NCBI RefSeq assembly: GCF_012927205.1
Contig: NZ_JABBGC010000001.1
Coordinates: forward strand, 1,364,001-1,428,000
From: Chitinophaga fulva
GTDB taxonomy: Bacteria > Bacteroidota > Bacteroidia > Chitinophagales > Chitinophagaceae
Direction: 5' to 3'
DNA: 64,000 nt
Positions 8,124-17,928 of the stretch are shown here, piece by piece. Positions within the stretch are counted from its first letter, which is position 1, and each line of letters opens with the position of its first letter. The notes under the pieces are model-generated. The model ran no database searches, was not told the origin of the DNA, and was given only the letters and a program-made list of their open reading frames with translations. Made by a program: the position numbers and the translations under genes.

Positions 8124-8495
8124 TTAGCAGAGAGGGGGGTGAAATATGCTGTTGACAGGACTATAGGTGGGTTTCATAAGATAGAATGAGTTCTGTTCTG
8201 TCGTGATATCGAAGTAGGGGGCTTCTCCGGTGAAAACAAGTTGTTCACAGAATAAGGTGACTTCCTTGTTTTCTTTTTGCGTGTATGGATTTTTTTGTTC
8301 CTGTTGTTCCTCCCGCTGCAATTGTTTCCGCAACTGGCATTTACCATTACAGTGCATGGCCGGGTTGTTCCTGTTTTCGCAAAGATTGGCAGCAATGTAG
8401 GCCTGGTTTATCTTATAGCTGATAAAGACCACTGCTGTGCCGAAGTTTTGCAGCAGGATGATGAAACATAATAATATGCAGAAGAGTTTTTTCAC
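8124..8495 (-). CDS. Small Cys/His-rich membrane-anchored protein
   Basis: A protein of about 123 residues. I chose the GTG at 8495 (VKKLFCILL), which gives a standard signal or anchor segment; a TTG three codons upstream is possible. After one hydrophobic helix comes NLCENRNNPAMHCNGKCQLRK, with a C-x(10)-HC-x3-C pattern that looks like a metal site, then a Lys/Glu/Gln-rich linker and a tail ending PPLC. Small proteins of this kind recur beside copper genes in Bacteroidota. It lies 168 bases upstream of the barrel gene on the same strand and may belong to the same regulon. No function is established. Confidence 0.6.
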   Translation of the reverse strand: MKKLFCILLCFIILLQNFGTAVVFISYKINQAYIAANLCENRNNPAMHCNGKCQLRKQLQREEQQEQKNPYTQKENKEVTLFCEQLVFTGEAPYFDITTEQNSFYLMKPTYSPVNSIFHPPLC

Positions 8496-8568
8496 GCGTT
8501 GCAAAAATAGATATTTTCATCATAAAACATTCGGGCATTTAGTAAAACTGATATAAATCATGTCAGGT

Positions 8569-8617
8569 ATATAAAGGAAACGCCCACTGCACAAGGCGGT
8601 GGGCGTTTCCTTTATAT
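8569..8617 (-). terminator. Terminator after the M13 peptidase gene
   Basis: Nineteen-base arms (8569-8587 and 8599-8617) are perfectly complementary, with a GCCCAC/GTGGGC core and an 11-base loop; A/T-rich outer ends provide the U-tract. Confidence 0.8.
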
Positions 8618-8677
8618 GATATTATATTGATGATCTTCCTGAATCAGGAGAATCAGCAATAATCATGATCATCACAG

Positions 8678-10744
8678 TTACCAGATAACCACTCTCTCAG
8701 CTTCTGGCAGTACCATTTTATTACCGGTCTGGCAACCCCATGCATCCTGGAATTCTTTCAGGTGCGGTAAGGGGCCGTTGATACGGGCTCTGGCCGGGGA
8801 GTGAGGGTCTGTCTGGATTTGCTGGCGGAGCGCAGCTTCAGTGATATTACCGTGCCATACCTGTGCCCATCCGAGGAAGAAGCGTTGTTTCCAGGTGAAA
8901 CCATCAATTGGTTTGGGTTCCTCTTTACCTTCAAATGATTTTTTCAGTGCGTAGTAAGCGAGTGTAAGACCACCGAGGTCGGCAACGTTTTCACCGATGG
9001 TGAGGTCACCTTTGATTTTGAGGCCGGGCGCTACTTCCATGCTGCTGAAGTAGTTGATGTAACGTTTGGTCAGCTTGTCGAAGTTTGCGCGGTCAGCTTG
9101 GGTCCACCAGTTTTTGAGGTTACCGTCAGCATCGAACTGAGAGCCCTGGTCATCGAAGCCATGTGTGAATTCATGACCGATCACTGCGATGATGCCACCG
9201 TAGTTGATAGCGTCATCAGCGTTGGGGTTGTAGAACGGAGGCTGGAGGATACCGGCAGGGAAGACCACTTCGTTGTTCAGCGGGTTGTAGTACGCATTAA
9301 CAGTTTGTGGTGTCATGCCCCATTCGCGTTTATCCACGGGCTTACCGATTTTATCGATATTCTCTTTGTGTTCGTAGAGTATAGCAGAGATAGTGTTTTC
9401 AAGCAGGGTACCCTTGTCGACCTGGATAGATGAATAGTCTTTCCATTTATCGGGATAACCGATTTTGTACGTAAAGGATGCCAGTTTTTTACGGGCCATT
9501 TGTTTAGTGGAATCGCCCATCCAGGTGAGTTTGTCGATACGTTCACCATATACGGAGCGAACGTTTTCGATCATTTTGGATACTTTCTCCTTGCTGCTTT
9601 CCGGGAAATATTTTTTAGCGAACAGTTTGCCCAGTGGCATGCCCAGTTTGGTGTCGGTAGAGCGGATAGCTCTTTCGGCACGGGTTTTCTGTGCTTTCTT
9701 ACCGGTCATAACGGTACCGAAGAAATGGAAGTTCTCTTCATCAAAAGATTTAGGCAGATAGCCGGCGAAGCTGGTAAGGAGCTGCCATTTGGTGTATGTT
9801 TTCAGTACGTCGATTGGCGTAGCTTTCAGCAGTTTGTTGGCATTGGAGATATACTCTTTATTCTGGAGAACGAGGGTGTCAGTTTTGATATCCTGTTTTT
9901 GGCTGAAAGCATCCCAGTCGAAGTCCGGAGCGAGTGTTTTCAGTTCACTGAAAGCAGCTCTGTTGTATGTTTTAACCGGATCGCGGAGGGCTACGTTCGT
10001 CAGCTGTATTTTAGCCAGCTGGCTTTCGAGGCCGAGAATGGTGACACCGGGTTTTTGTTCAGGGAAACCGGCGAGGGTGAACATTTTATCTACGTGTTTT
10101 ACGAATTCATTGCGCACGTTTTTAGTGGCAGAATCCTGTTGTTCGTAGTAGCTTTTTTCACCGAGGCTCAGGCCGCTCTGTCCCTGGTAGAGGATATTCA
10201 TTTTGCTGTTTTTCGCATCCGCCTCAGCACCAAATCCGGTGAAGGAGGATACGCCTATTTTCTGGAGTTCGCCGGTAACCGCAGCCCAGTCAGCCAGGGT
10301 TTTGATGGCTTCAATTTTGTCCAGGTAAGGCTTCAGCGGGGTGATGCCTCTTTTTTCGATGGTAGCGGTGTCCAGGAATGAGGTGTAGTAGTCTGCGATC
10401 TGTTGCTCTTCAGTGCCTTTCTTCAGGTCTGTTTTGCTGGTGAGTTCAGCGATAATGCCTTTGAGGCGTACTTCCTTGTTTTGTTTGTCGAGGATACCGA
10501 AGGCGCCCCAGCGGCTTTCAGTGGAGGGGATGGGATTGTTTTTTTTCCAGTTCCCGTTGGCATAATTGTCGAAATCGTCGCAGGCTTTGTAGGCCGTATC
10601 GAGATCAGCGAGGTTGAACGCCGGAACTTTGGTTGTATCGGCAGATGCTTCCTGATGTTGCTGCGTGGAACTATTGGAGTTACAAGCCGCGAAGGTAACC
10701 ATGGCGGCCAGCAACGGTAGTTTTACCGCATTGTTTTTCTTCAT
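8678..10744 (-). CDS. M13 family (neprilysin/PepO-like) metallopeptidase
   Basis: A 688-residue lipoprotein (TFAAC lipobox near residue 20). The catalytic zinc motif HEFTH lies near residue 525 and the third ligand motif GENVADLGG near 585, both intact. The N-terminal all-helical M13 domain with its long interdomain linkers fills residues 30-480. It should cut short peptides in the periplasm or at the cell surface. The length is normal for the family. It stands alone, with its own terminator and a divergent gene upstream. The substrate is unknown. Confidence 0.93.
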   Translation of the reverse strand: MKKNNAVKLPLLAAMVTFAACNSNSSTQQHQEASADTTKVPAFNLADLDTAYKACDDFDNYANGNWKKNNPIPSTESRWGAFGILDKQNKEVRLKGIIAELTSKTDLKKGTEEQQIADYYTSFLDTATIEKRGITPLKPYLDKIEAIKTLADWAAVTGELQKIGVSSFTGFGAEADAKNSKMNILYQGQSGLSLGEKSYYEQQDSATKNVRNEFVKHVDKMFTLAGFPEQKPGVTILGLESQLAKIQLTNVALRDPVKTYNRAAFSELKTLAPDFDWDAFSQKQDIKTDTLVLQNKEYISNANKLLKATPIDVLKTYTKWQLLTSFAGYLPKSFDEENFHFFGTVMTGKKAQKTRAERAIRSTDTKLGMPLGKLFAKKYFPESSKEKVSKMIENVRSVYGERIDKLTWMGDSTKQMARKKLASFTYKIGYPDKWKDYSSIQVDKGTLLENTISAILYEHKENIDKIGKPVDKREWGMTPQTVNAYYNPLNNEVVFPAGILQPPFYNPNADDAINYGGIIAVIGHEFTHGFDDQGSQFDADGNLKNWWTQADRANFDKLTKRYINYFSSMEVAPGLKIKGDLTIGENVADLGGLTLAYYALKKSFEGKEEPKPIDGFTWKQRFFLGWAQVWHGNITEAALRQQIQTDPHSPARARINGPLPHLKEFQDAWGCQTGNKMVLPEAERVVIW

Positions 10745-10881
10745 ATGTAAAACAGGTTTAGTGTTTAAAGTTATGGAAAAGCAGGCACCAAAAATCAGGG
10801 CTTTTGTATGAGCGGCAAGGATTGTGAAAATGTTGCTAGATAAGAAGCTTGATTTTCTCTTTAAATTAGGTAGGAATTAGG

Positions 10882-10889
10882 TAGGTTTG
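10882..10889 (+). promoter_or_regulatory. -7 element upstream of the small membrane protein gene
   Basis: TAGGTTTG matches TAnnTTTG exactly. A transcript from here would start near 10896, after the TTG at 10887. That argues for the ATG at 10911 (or 10920) as the start of the next gene. Confidence 0.4.
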
Positions 10890-10910
10890 TGTCGTAAAAT
10901 AAGCTTTTTG

Positions 10911-11393
10911 ATGAGTTTGATGTTTAAATTATACAGAATTTTTACTGCCCTTGCCTTGATGATAACAGGTTTTTTTACGTTTGCAGGCGTGTTTTCAGTC
11001 TTTACTGTAGGCTTTATTCCATTGTTGATTCTGTCTGTGATGGCCTGGGGCGCTTGTTTTATACATAGCGTTTTGTCTATATATCTTCAGCGCAGCCTGT
11101 TGTTACCGGAGATCCAGTTGAAGGAGAATACGCCCGGTGGTATCCGGATCATGGGAGTGATCACCGTGCTTTGGGGTGGCTTGTTATTTGTGCTGGGCGC
11201 TGGTATACTGGCCATGCCGCCGGAAGCGAAAAAAGATGTGATACAGCAATTGGGAGGGGATAACCCAGCTATATTAACACCGATGGGCATCGTTTTCCTG
11301 CTCATAGGTTTTATCCTGACATTTAATGCCAACCTCTCTTTCCGTTTCCTGCGTGAATGGACACGACGGAATGAAGGACAGGGGGAAGAATAG
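10911..11393 (+). CDS. Small integral membrane protein of unknown function
   Basis: About 160 residues with roughly four hydrophobic segments: two near the N-terminus (about 8-30 and 32-55), one near 80-100 and one near 120-142. It ends with a charged tail (RRNEGQGEE). I recognise no family motif. The frame stays open upstream to a TTG, but the -7 element lies across that point, so I start at the ATG at 10911; ATG 10920 is also possible. It ends 22 bases before rarA and is probably co-transcribed with it. Confidence 0.6.
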   Translation: MSLMFKLYRIFTALALMITGFFTFAGVFSVFTVGFIPLLILSVMAWGACFIHSVLSIYLQRSLLLPEIQLKENTPGGIRIMGVITVLWGGLLFVLGAGILAMPPEAKKDVIQQLGGDNPAILTPMGIVFLLIGFILTFNANLSFRFLREWTRRNEGQGEE

Positions 11394-11415
11394 AATACAG
11401 CTTCAATAAAAGTGT

Positions 11416-12672
11416 ATGCAACCATTAGCAGAACGGTTAAGACCTGTGACGTTAGACGAACTGGTGGGGCAGGAACATCTTACCGGAAAAGACAGTATCC
11501 TCAGAAAAGCCATTGAGCAGGGGAAAATACCTTCCATGATTCTGTGGGGCCCTCCCGGCGTAGGCAAAACTACCATCGCCAACATTATAGCACATACCCT
11601 TCAGGTCCCTTTTTATACGCTGAGTGCTATCTCCGCCGGTGTAAAGGAAGTGAGGGAAGTGATAGAGCTGGCCCGGCGTCAGCGGCATGCCGTGCTTTTC
11701 ATTGATGAGATCCACCGATTCAACAAATCGCAGCAGGATGCACTCCTCGGTGCCGTGGAAAAAGGCATCATCACCCTGATTGGCGCTACCACCGAAAATC
11801 CTTCTTTTGAGGTCAATGCGGCGGTTCTATCGCGCAGCCAGGTGTATGTATTGCGACCGCTGGGCAACGATCAGCTGATGCAGCTGCTCAGACAGGCCAT
11901 GGAACGCGATGAATGGCTGAAAAGCAAAAACATCGAATTAAAAGAGACGGAAGCGCTGTTTAATATATCCGGCGGCGATGCCCGGAAACTGCTTAACCTG
12001 TTTGAGTTGGTGGTAAGCACCCTGCAGGAAGATCCCATTGTCATCACTGATCAGAAGGTGATGGACATCGCTCAGCAACGGGTCGCTATCTACGACAAAA
12101 CCGGGGAACAGCATTACGATATCATCTCCGCCTTTATCAAAAGCATCCGGGGGAGCGATCCTAACGCGGCCGTATACTACCTGGCACGTATGATAGAGGG
12201 TGGCGAAGACGTGAAATTTATTGCCCGCAGGCTGGTGATACTGGCCTCCGAAGATATCGGGAACGCCAACCCCAATGCGCTGTTGCTGGCTACCAGCTGT
12301 TTTCAGGCGGTGAACCTGATCGGTTATCCGGAGTCACGGATCATCTTGTCACAATGCGTGACTTATCTCGCCTCCTCCGCCAAAAGCAATGCGTCATACA
12401 TGGCTATCAATGCAGCACAGTCACTGGTAGCGAAGACAGGCGACCTGCCGGTGCCCATGCATATCCGTAACGCCCCTACGAAAATGATGAAGGAAATGGG
12501 TTACAGCAAAGGTTATGCTTATGCCCACGACTATAACAGCAATTTTGTGGAACAGGAGTTCCTGCCTGATGCCATTAAAGGAACCAAGCTGTATGACCCG
12601 GGGAAAAATGCACGGGAAGATGAGCTGCGGCGGCATCTGAAGCAGTTATGGAAAGACAAGTATAATTACTGA
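11416..12672 (+). CDS. rarA: Replication-associated recombination protein RarA (MgsA)
   Basis: A 418-residue clamp-loader-like AAA+ ATPase that acts at stalled replication forks. Walker [10 protein letters not shown] is near residues 45-53, Walker [10 protein letters not shown] near 94-102, and sensor-1 ATTEN near 125. The C-terminal half carries the helical tetramerisation region ([24 protein letters not shown]). The length and N-terminus ([20 protein letters not shown]) are typical of the family. It follows the small membrane protein gene closely and faces pbpC across a shared bidirectional terminator. Confidence 0.96.
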   Translation: MQPLAERLRPVTLDELVGQEHLTGKDSILRKAIEQGKIPSMILWGPPGVGKTTIANIIAHTLQVPFYTLSAISAGVKEVREVIELARRQRHAVLFIDEIHRFNKSQQDALLGAVEKGIITLIGATTENPSFEVNAAVLSRSQVYVLRPLGNDQLMQLLRQAMERDEWLKSKNIELKETEALFNISGGDARKLLNLFELVVSTLQEDPIVITDQKVMDIAQQRVAIYDKTGEQHYDIISAFIKSIRGSDPNAAVYYLARMIEGGEDVKFIARRLVILASEDIGNANPNALLLATSCFQAVNLIGYPESRIILSQCVTYLASSAKSNASYMAINAAQSLVAKTGDLPVPMHIRNAPTKMMKEMGYSKGYAYAHDYNSNFVEQEFLPDAIKGTKLYDPGKNAREDELRRHLKQLWKDKYNY

Positions 12673-12720
12673 TCATAATAAAAAAAGCGAAGACACTGTC
12701 TTCGCTTTTTTTATTATGAT
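12672..12720. terminator. Bidirectional terminator between rarA and pbpC
   Basis: Perfect 23-base arms (12672-12694 and 12698-12720) around a GCGAAGAC/GTCTTCGC core with a 3-base loop. A- and T-runs on the outer sides serve both strands. The arms include the last base of each convergent stop codon. Confidence 0.9.
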
Positions 12721-15119
12721 TACTGATCTTTTTCTTTTGTCAGTATCTCAAAAGTCTGTTCAATTCGTTCTCCGTTCTCATCCACCAGCGTGATGGTATG
12801 TTTGCCTGGCGGCGGATGTAATGCCATCTGATGGAATTCCACTGTTTCCCCGATGAAGTTGTTGTCAAGGTGCCAGTATATTTTCGCGGCACTGTTGCGG
12901 TGTGTGGCCGTGAAGATAGTTTGTCCGGCTTGTCCGTTCAGTTCTGTCGGCACAAATATGCGGGCATTGGGCCGTGGATATATCAGTTCAATCGGCGCCC
13001 TGTCCTGCCCGAGGGAACCGATGCAGTCAGGTTTATAAGGCGGTAGTGGTGCGTAGTAGTTTTTACTGCGGTAATAGAATTCCTGCGATGGTGGCAGGAT
13101 AAACCATGCTTTATGCTGCATGAATTGCGGTGATTCACAGCTCTCCGTTACCCGCCATTGACCGGTACGGTCGAGATGCACCAGTTGGTGGTATGGACAT
13201 ACACCAGAGCGGATACCCGCCGCCGGCACATAGATGGAATCTTTTTCATCACATAGATCGTTGGCGCGGTAACCGCTTTTGCGGCATATTTCGACTTTCC
13301 GGAGCAGTGCTGTGGGCGTGGTGAACCAGCTGCCGGTACGCAACAACCTGAACACGTCGAACATAATGGGCGCAGCGGTGGATACGCCGATGAGGCCGGG
13401 GCGGCCTTCTCCGTCCGCATTACCTACCCATACGCCTACCACGTATTTAGGCGTGACACCGATAGCCCATCCATCGCGGAAGCCGAAGCTGGTGCCTGTT
13501 TTCCAGGCAATGCGCTGTGAGGAAGAGAACTGCTGCCACAACAGTTCCTCGCCGGGGCGCATTACTTCTGTCATGGCTTCAAAGGTATACCAGATGGAGC
13601 CGGCGTCCAGGATACCTTCCTTGCTCAGTCCATATTGTGAAGGACGTTGTATATCTGCCTGGTAGTTCGGCGGATGGATATCGTCCATGTCATATTTGCC
13701 GTGGTATTGGTCGAGGTGGATGAGCGTACGGGCCATACTGGCGTACATGCCGCACATTTCCCAGAGCGTGGTTTCTCCGCCGCCAAGGATCAGTGACAGG
13801 CCGTAGTGATCGGCCGGCTTGTTGAGCGTAGTGATGCCCATTTTTTGTAGCAGCGTGTGGAAGCGTTCATAACGGTACATCTGCAGCATGCGCACCGCGG
13901 GAATATTGAGCGAGCGTGCCAGCGCACGGGAAGCCGGCACAGCGCCATCATAGCCGAGGTCAAAGTTTTGCGGTGAATAACCTGCTATTTGCGTGGGGAT
14001 GTCCGGTATCAGTGTATTGGGCAGTATCAGCCCGTCATTGAGCATGGCGGCATACAGCACGGGTTTGAGGGTGCTACCGGGGCTCCTTCTGGCCTGTACG
14101 ATATCCACATGGCTTTCCAGTTCAGGGTCTGCGGGATTGTAGATATTACCGACATAAGCGAGGGTATTGCCTGTTTCCACATCGAGTACCAGTACTGCCG
14201 CGTTATTGATGCCATTGGCTTTGTAGGCATTGTGATATCTTTCCGCGATGGCGGTGACATTCTTTTGCAGCGCTGCTTCCACCGTGCTTTTGATGCGGGT
14301 GGGGCCCTCTGATTTTTGCTGCTGGTAGTCGAGGCGGAAGCGGTCCAGCAGGTGGGGCGCATCCTGCGGCAGTGGCAGCGGTTGTTCCGGTAGTGGTTCC
14401 AGCTTTGCCAGTTGGCAGGTGGTGCTATCGATGGTGTTGTTGCGATACAGTTTATTCAGCAGCTGATTTCGTTTATTCAGCAACGTATTGCGGTTGCGGC
14501 CGGGGTGTACCAGCGCCGGACTGTTGGGCAGTACCGCCAGTGCTGCCATTTCCCCCCATGAGAGCTGGTCGGCTTTACGGCCGTAATAGCGCCAGGAAGC
14601 GGCTTCCAGTCCTACCACGTTACCACCAAAAGGTGCATTGGCAGCGTATAGCGCGATGATTTTCTTTTTAGAGGCGGCGAATTCGAGGCGGGTGGCCAGT
14701 ACCGCTTCCACCATTTTCTGCCAGAACGTGCGTGGCTGGTTGCGGGAGATACGGATCACCTGCATGGTGATGGTGCTGCCGCCGCTGACGACTTTCTTGC
14801 CGCGCAGGTTTTGCCGGATGGCGCGACTGATCGCCAGCGGATCTAGTCCCCAGTGATAATAAAAACGTTTGTCCTCGTAAGCGACGATACATTTCTCAAA
14901 TTTCTCCGGTACATGTGGGTTATACGGAAAGCGCCATTGTCCGTCGGGCGCTATGCTGGCATTTAACAGGTCTCCGTTCACATCTTCCAGTACAAAGGAG
15001 GTGGGGCTGGTAAACAATTGGCGGGGCAAACAAAAGTAATAGGCAATCAGTAGTATGCCGGCAGCTGTCAGCCACCATTTTCTTTTTTTACACCATTGCC
15101 TGAAGCGTTGAAATTTCAT
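12720..15119 (-). CDS. pbpC: Penicillin-binding protein 1C
   Basis: A 799-residue bifunctional peptidoglycan synthase. An N-terminal membrane anchor (about residues 15-30) precedes a GT51 transglycosylase with YEDKRFYYHWG near 80 and GGSTITMQ near 112. The transpeptidase domain shows SxxK as STLK near 348, SLN near 402 and KTGT near 540. A C-terminal PBP1C-specific beta domain covers about 690-799. In E. coli and many Bacteroidota pbpC is adjacent to a large alpha-2-macroglobulin gene. Here that partner lies about 6.9 kb upstream on the same strand, separated by other genes. All catalytic motifs are intact. Confidence 0.96.
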   Translation of the reverse strand: MKFQRFRQWCKKRKWWLTAAGILLIAYYFCLPRQLFTSPTSFVLEDVNGDLLNASIAPDGQWRFPYNPHVPEKFEKCIVAYEDKRFYYHWGLDPLAISRAIRQNLRGKKVVSGGSTITMQVIRISRNQPRTFWQKMVEAVLATRLEFAASKKKIIALYAANAPFGGNVVGLEAASWRYYGRKADQLSWGEMAALAVLPNSPALVHPGRNRNTLLNKRNQLLNKLYRNNTIDSTTCQLAKLEPLPEQPLPLPQDAPHLLDRFRLDYQQQKSEGPTRIKSTVEAALQKNVTAIAERYHNAYKANGINNAAVLVLDVETGNTLAYVGNIYNPADPELESHVDIVQARRSPGSTLKPVLYAAMLNDGLILPNTLIPDIPTQIAGYSPQNFDLGYDGAVPASRALARSLNIPAVRMLQMYRYERFHTLLQKMGITTLNKPADHYGLSLILGGGETTLWEMCGMYASMARTLIHLDQYHGKYDMDDIHPPNYQADIQRPSQYGLSKEGILDAGSIWYTFEAMTEVMRPGEELLWQQFSSSQRIAWKTGTSFGFRDGWAIGVTPKYVVGVWVGNADGEGRPGLIGVSTAAPIMFDVFRLLRTGSWFTTPTALLRKVEICRKSGYRANDLCDEKDSIYVPAAGIRSGVCPYHQLVHLDRTGQWRVTESCESPQFMQHKAWFILPPSQEFYYRSKNYYAPLPPYKPDCIGSLGQDRAPIELIYPRPNARIFVPTELNGQAGQTIFTATHRNSAAKIYWHLDNNFIGETVEFHQMALHPPPGKHTITLVDENGERIEQTFEILTKEKDQ

Positions 15120-15181
15120 TCGTGATAATAATATTGTCGGTTGGGTTAATGTTTTGAGGTATTAAATTCATTCATTTTGAT

Positions 15182-15239
15182 CTGTTCATTATCATCAGCA
15201 AAATGAACAGGGTATTGTATTTCCCCATACTTAAATTTG
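15182..15239 (+). promoter_or_regulatory. Inverted repeat and -7 element upstream of the YhcG-family gene
   Basis: CTGTTCATT (15182-15190) and AATGAACAG (15202-15210) form a perfect 9-bp inverted repeat with an 11-base spacer. Downstream, TAAATTTG (15232-15239) matches the -7 consensus. The dyad lies in the region a regulator would occupy between pbpC and the divergent YhcG-family gene. Confidence 0.45.
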
Positions 15240-15287
15240 AAGCTTCTTTTTTAGAACCATATCCAATTAACCCAAAAAAACTTTTTT

Positions 15288-16337
15288 ATGACGGAGCAAT
15301 TTACGGAAATAGTAACGCTTATAAAACGTTCACAGTATAACGCCCAAAAAAATGTAAACATTGAAATGATTAATCTCTATTGGCAGGTGGGTGAATATAT
15401 ACACCAAAAGATAGCCAGTGCCAGTTGGGGGGAAGGGATGATCTCAGAACTAGCGCATTATATTGAGAGAAAGCATCCCGAATTAAAAGGATTCAGGCTT
15501 CGGGCACTGTATAAAATGTTACAGTTTTATACGTTTTATTTATCATATATTGAAAATAAATCTATAAAATCTACTGTAAATCAACAAGAAATTATGCCAT
15601 CACTGATGGCACAATTTACGGATATTCGTAATACGATGATTGTGCAGGTCAGTTGGAGTCATCATTTAACCCTAATGACTAAAACAAAATCCCGCGAAGA
15701 ATGTGACTTTTATCTGCGTTTATGCATCCAGGAAAACTACTCCGTGCGGGAGCTGGAGCGTCAAATCAAGAGCAGTTTATATGAAAGGGTGCGGTTGGGT
15801 CAACAGCAATCACCCATGTCTGGTGATAAAATCAATACCGATGAAAGTCTCCTCTTTAGAGATAAATATATATTCGAGTTTTTAAATCTCCCGGAAAGTC
15901 ATAGTGAGAAAGACTTGCAACAGGCGCTTATCCACAAGATCAAAGATTTTATTCTTGAACTGGGAGATGGATTTATTTTCATTGGTGAAGAATATCGTGT
16001 GACGGTAGGCGGCACTGACTTTTACGTTGACCTGTTATTTTTCCATCGTGACCTGCAATGCCTGGTGGCATTTGAATTAAAAACAACGGCCTTTTTACCG
16101 GAGTACCTTGGTAAACTTAATTTTTACCTGGAGGCGCTGGACAGAAAGGTGAAACGGGAACATGAAAGACCCAGTGTAGGCATTTTGTTGTGTAAGGAAC
16201 AAAATGATGAAATAGTGGAATATGCGATGAACAGAAGCCTGTCGCCCGCTATTATTTCAGAATACCAAACCTTCCTCCCCGATAAGAAATTGCTGCGGCA
16301 AAAGTTGCATGAACTATTCGAAAACGAGATGGAATAA
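15288..16337 (+). CDS. YhcG-family (DUF1016) PDDEXK nuclease-like protein
   Basis: A 349-residue protein with an N-terminal DUF1016/YhcG helical domain (about 1-170, MINLYWQVGEYIH and SWSHHLTLM) and a C-terminal PDDEXK-like domain (about 190-340). The nuclease core is visible as FYVDLLFFHRDL followed by FELK, giving the D...ExK triad. The biochemical role of the family is not well settled; it is seen in mobile and defence contexts. No restriction or toxin-antitoxin partner is visible here. The gene is clearly AT-richer than its neighbours and interrupts an otherwise expected pbpC-macroglobulin neighbourhood, so recent acquisition is likely. Confidence 0.88.
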   Translation: MTEQFTEIVTLIKRSQYNAQKNVNIEMINLYWQVGEYIHQKIASASWGEGMISELAHYIERKHPELKGFRLRALYKMLQFYTFYLSYIENKSIKSTVNQQEIMPSLMAQFTDIRNTMIVQVSWSHHLTLMTKTKSREECDFYLRLCIQENYSVRELERQIKSSLYERVRLGQQQSPMSGDKINTDESLLFRDKYIFEFLNLPESHSEKDLQQALIHKIKDFILELGDGFIFIGEEYRVTVGGTDFYVDLLFFHRDLQCLVAFELKTTAFLPEYLGKLNFYLEALDRKVKREHERPSVGILLCKEQNDEIVEYAMNRSLSPAIISEYQTFLPDKKLLRQKLHELFENEME

Positions 16338-16351
16338 CTCCCAAAAAGAAA

Positions 16352-16378
16352 GACCGCCAGCGGAGATCGCTGGCGGTC
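16352..16378. terminator. Terminator between convergent YhcG-family and SusD genes
   Basis: GACCGCCAGCG (16352-16362) pairs with CGCTGGCGGTC (16368-16378). An A-run on the left supplies the U-tract for the minus-strand SusD transcript. Confidence 0.75.
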
Positions 16379-16398
16379 CTATACGATAGATAAACGGA

Positions 16399-17898
16399 TT
16401 AGTTAGCGTAACCCGGATTTTGTTCGCAGAGTTTGTTGGATTCCCTTTCTGCCTGTGGAATAGGCCACTGGAAGCGGTAGTTATCAGGTTTGATTTCACC
16501 GACAGCATTTTCAGCGGCCTGGTAGTCACCTTCCCTGTTCCTGGTGAAGCCAAGGCCCCAGCGTTTCAGATCGAAGAGGCGGTGGCCTTCAAATGCCAGT
16601 TCTTTTCTTCTTTCTTCGCGGATCTGGTTGAGCAGGGTAACATCATCGTAAGCATCAACGATGGTTCCGTCGTAACCAGGGATACGGGCGGCGCGCAGCG
16701 CTTTGAGCAGCGTTTTGGAAACGGATTTGTCAACATAATAGGCCGCTTCCATTTTGTTCAATGCCACTTCTGCATAACGTATGAGTTTTGGAGAATTGGA
16801 TTTTTCCTGCCAGCCAGCGTATGCCGGGTTGCCGGGGTATTTGTTGATCACATACAGTGAATCTTTTTTGTAGCTACGCACACTGTCCTTCCGGAAGTAG
16901 ATAGCTCTGCGAAGGTCAGCAGTGCTGAAGCTTTCAGCAAAAGCTTTCGGTGCGATGAAATCCGGATTAGGCTTGTTACGGGCAACGTCGTCGGAGATCA
17001 GCCACTGTCCGATGGAGAAGTATTTGGCTTCGTTGATCTCGGTGATAGCTGGTTTAAAGATGATTTCTTTGGTGCTGTTATCATCTCTCCAAACTTTCAG
17101 GAGGTTGGCGCTGGTAGTTTCGTAACCGAAGGTAGCTACACTTAACACTTTATCCGCTGCAGCGATGGCCAGGTCCCACTTCTTAAAATAGAGGTATACC
17201 CTGGATTGCAGCGCAGCGATAAAGTACTTGTTGACTCTTGTCATAGAGGTTACGTTATCATCGCCGATGTTGGCTGCTGCATCGTTCAGGTCCTGTACGA
17301 TCTGGTTATAGGTCTCTTGTACAGATTTGCGTTTGTGCATGATTTCTGTAGTAGGCGCCGTAACAAATGGCAGGCCCAGTTGATCGTTCAGGTCGTACTT
17401 GCAATAAATACGCAGCGCGTCAAACATAAACATGGCGCGTAATGCCTGGATATGTGCTTTTAAGGTTTTCTTCCTCGTAGCGATCGTTTCTGCGTTTTCT
17501 CCGGAAAGTACAGGTACCTTGTCGATGTTGGTGAGAAACACGTTGCAGCGATGAAGGGCTGGATAAATAGTGCCCCACAGGTTCACCGTTTCATAAGTGC
17601 CGGAGTGGATGGTCCAACGGTGAATTTCATTGTACACGTTGTTAGCCCAGGCTGTGAAGATCATATTATCCGCCATCAGGTCAGGAATGACTACATAGTT
17701 GCGGGCATAGTATTCAGATTTATAAAATGTGCTGTATACACCGTTGTAAGCAATTTCAGCACCAGCGATGCTGGTATATATCTCATCGGTGGATACGCTG
17801 GTGTTAGGAAGCTGGTCCAGCTTCTTGTTGCAGGCAGACATCAGCATGGTAGCTCCCAGTGCAGCGGCCAAAAATATTTTTTTATTGATAGCTATCAT
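16399..17898 (-). CDS. RagB/SusD-family surface lipoprotein
   Basis: A 499-residue lipoprotein (lipobox MSAC near residue 23). The SusD TPR-like fold is indicated by AEIAYNGVYSTFY near the start, an RALRAMFMFDALRIY helix near 150, and the C-terminal LLNQIREERRKELAFEGHRLFDLKRWG, ending in WPIPQAERESN. It binds glycan or peptide at the surface as the lid of the SusC channel. The SusC gene lies 30 bases upstream on the same strand. No enzyme or regulator is adjacent, so the substrate cannot be guessed. Confidence 0.93.
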   Translation of the reverse strand: MIAINKKIFLAAALGATMLMSACNKKLDQLPNTSVSTDEIYTSIAGAEIAYNGVYSTFYKSEYYARNYVVIPDLMADNMIFTAWANNVYNEIHRWTIHSGTYETVNLWGTIYPALHRCNVFLTNIDKVPVLSGENAETIATRKKTLKAHIQALRAMFMFDALRIYCKYDLNDQLGLPFVTAPTTEIMHKRKSVQETYNQIVQDLNDAAANIGDDNVTSMTRVNKYFIAALQSRVYLYFKKWDLAIAAADKVLSVATFGYETTSANLLKVWRDDNSTKEIIFKPAITEINEAKYFSIGQWLISDDVARNKPNPDFIAPKAFAESFSTADLRRAIYFRKDSVRSYKKDSLYVINKYPGNPAYAGWQEKSNSPKLIRYAEVALNKMEAAYYVDKSVSKTLLKALRAARIPGYDGTIVDAYDDVTLLNQIREERRKELAFEGHRLFDLKRWGLGFTRNREGDYQAAENAVGEIKPDNYRFQWPIPQAERESNKLCEQNPGYAN

Positions 17899-17928
17899 AT
17901 TTTCTGTTTTAGGAGGTTCGGTAATGGA

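Noticed and set aside
15288-16337. YhcG-family gene as part of a defence island
   Set aside because: No restriction, toxin-antitoxin, CRISPR or phage genes are adjacent; neighbours are pbpC and SusCD.
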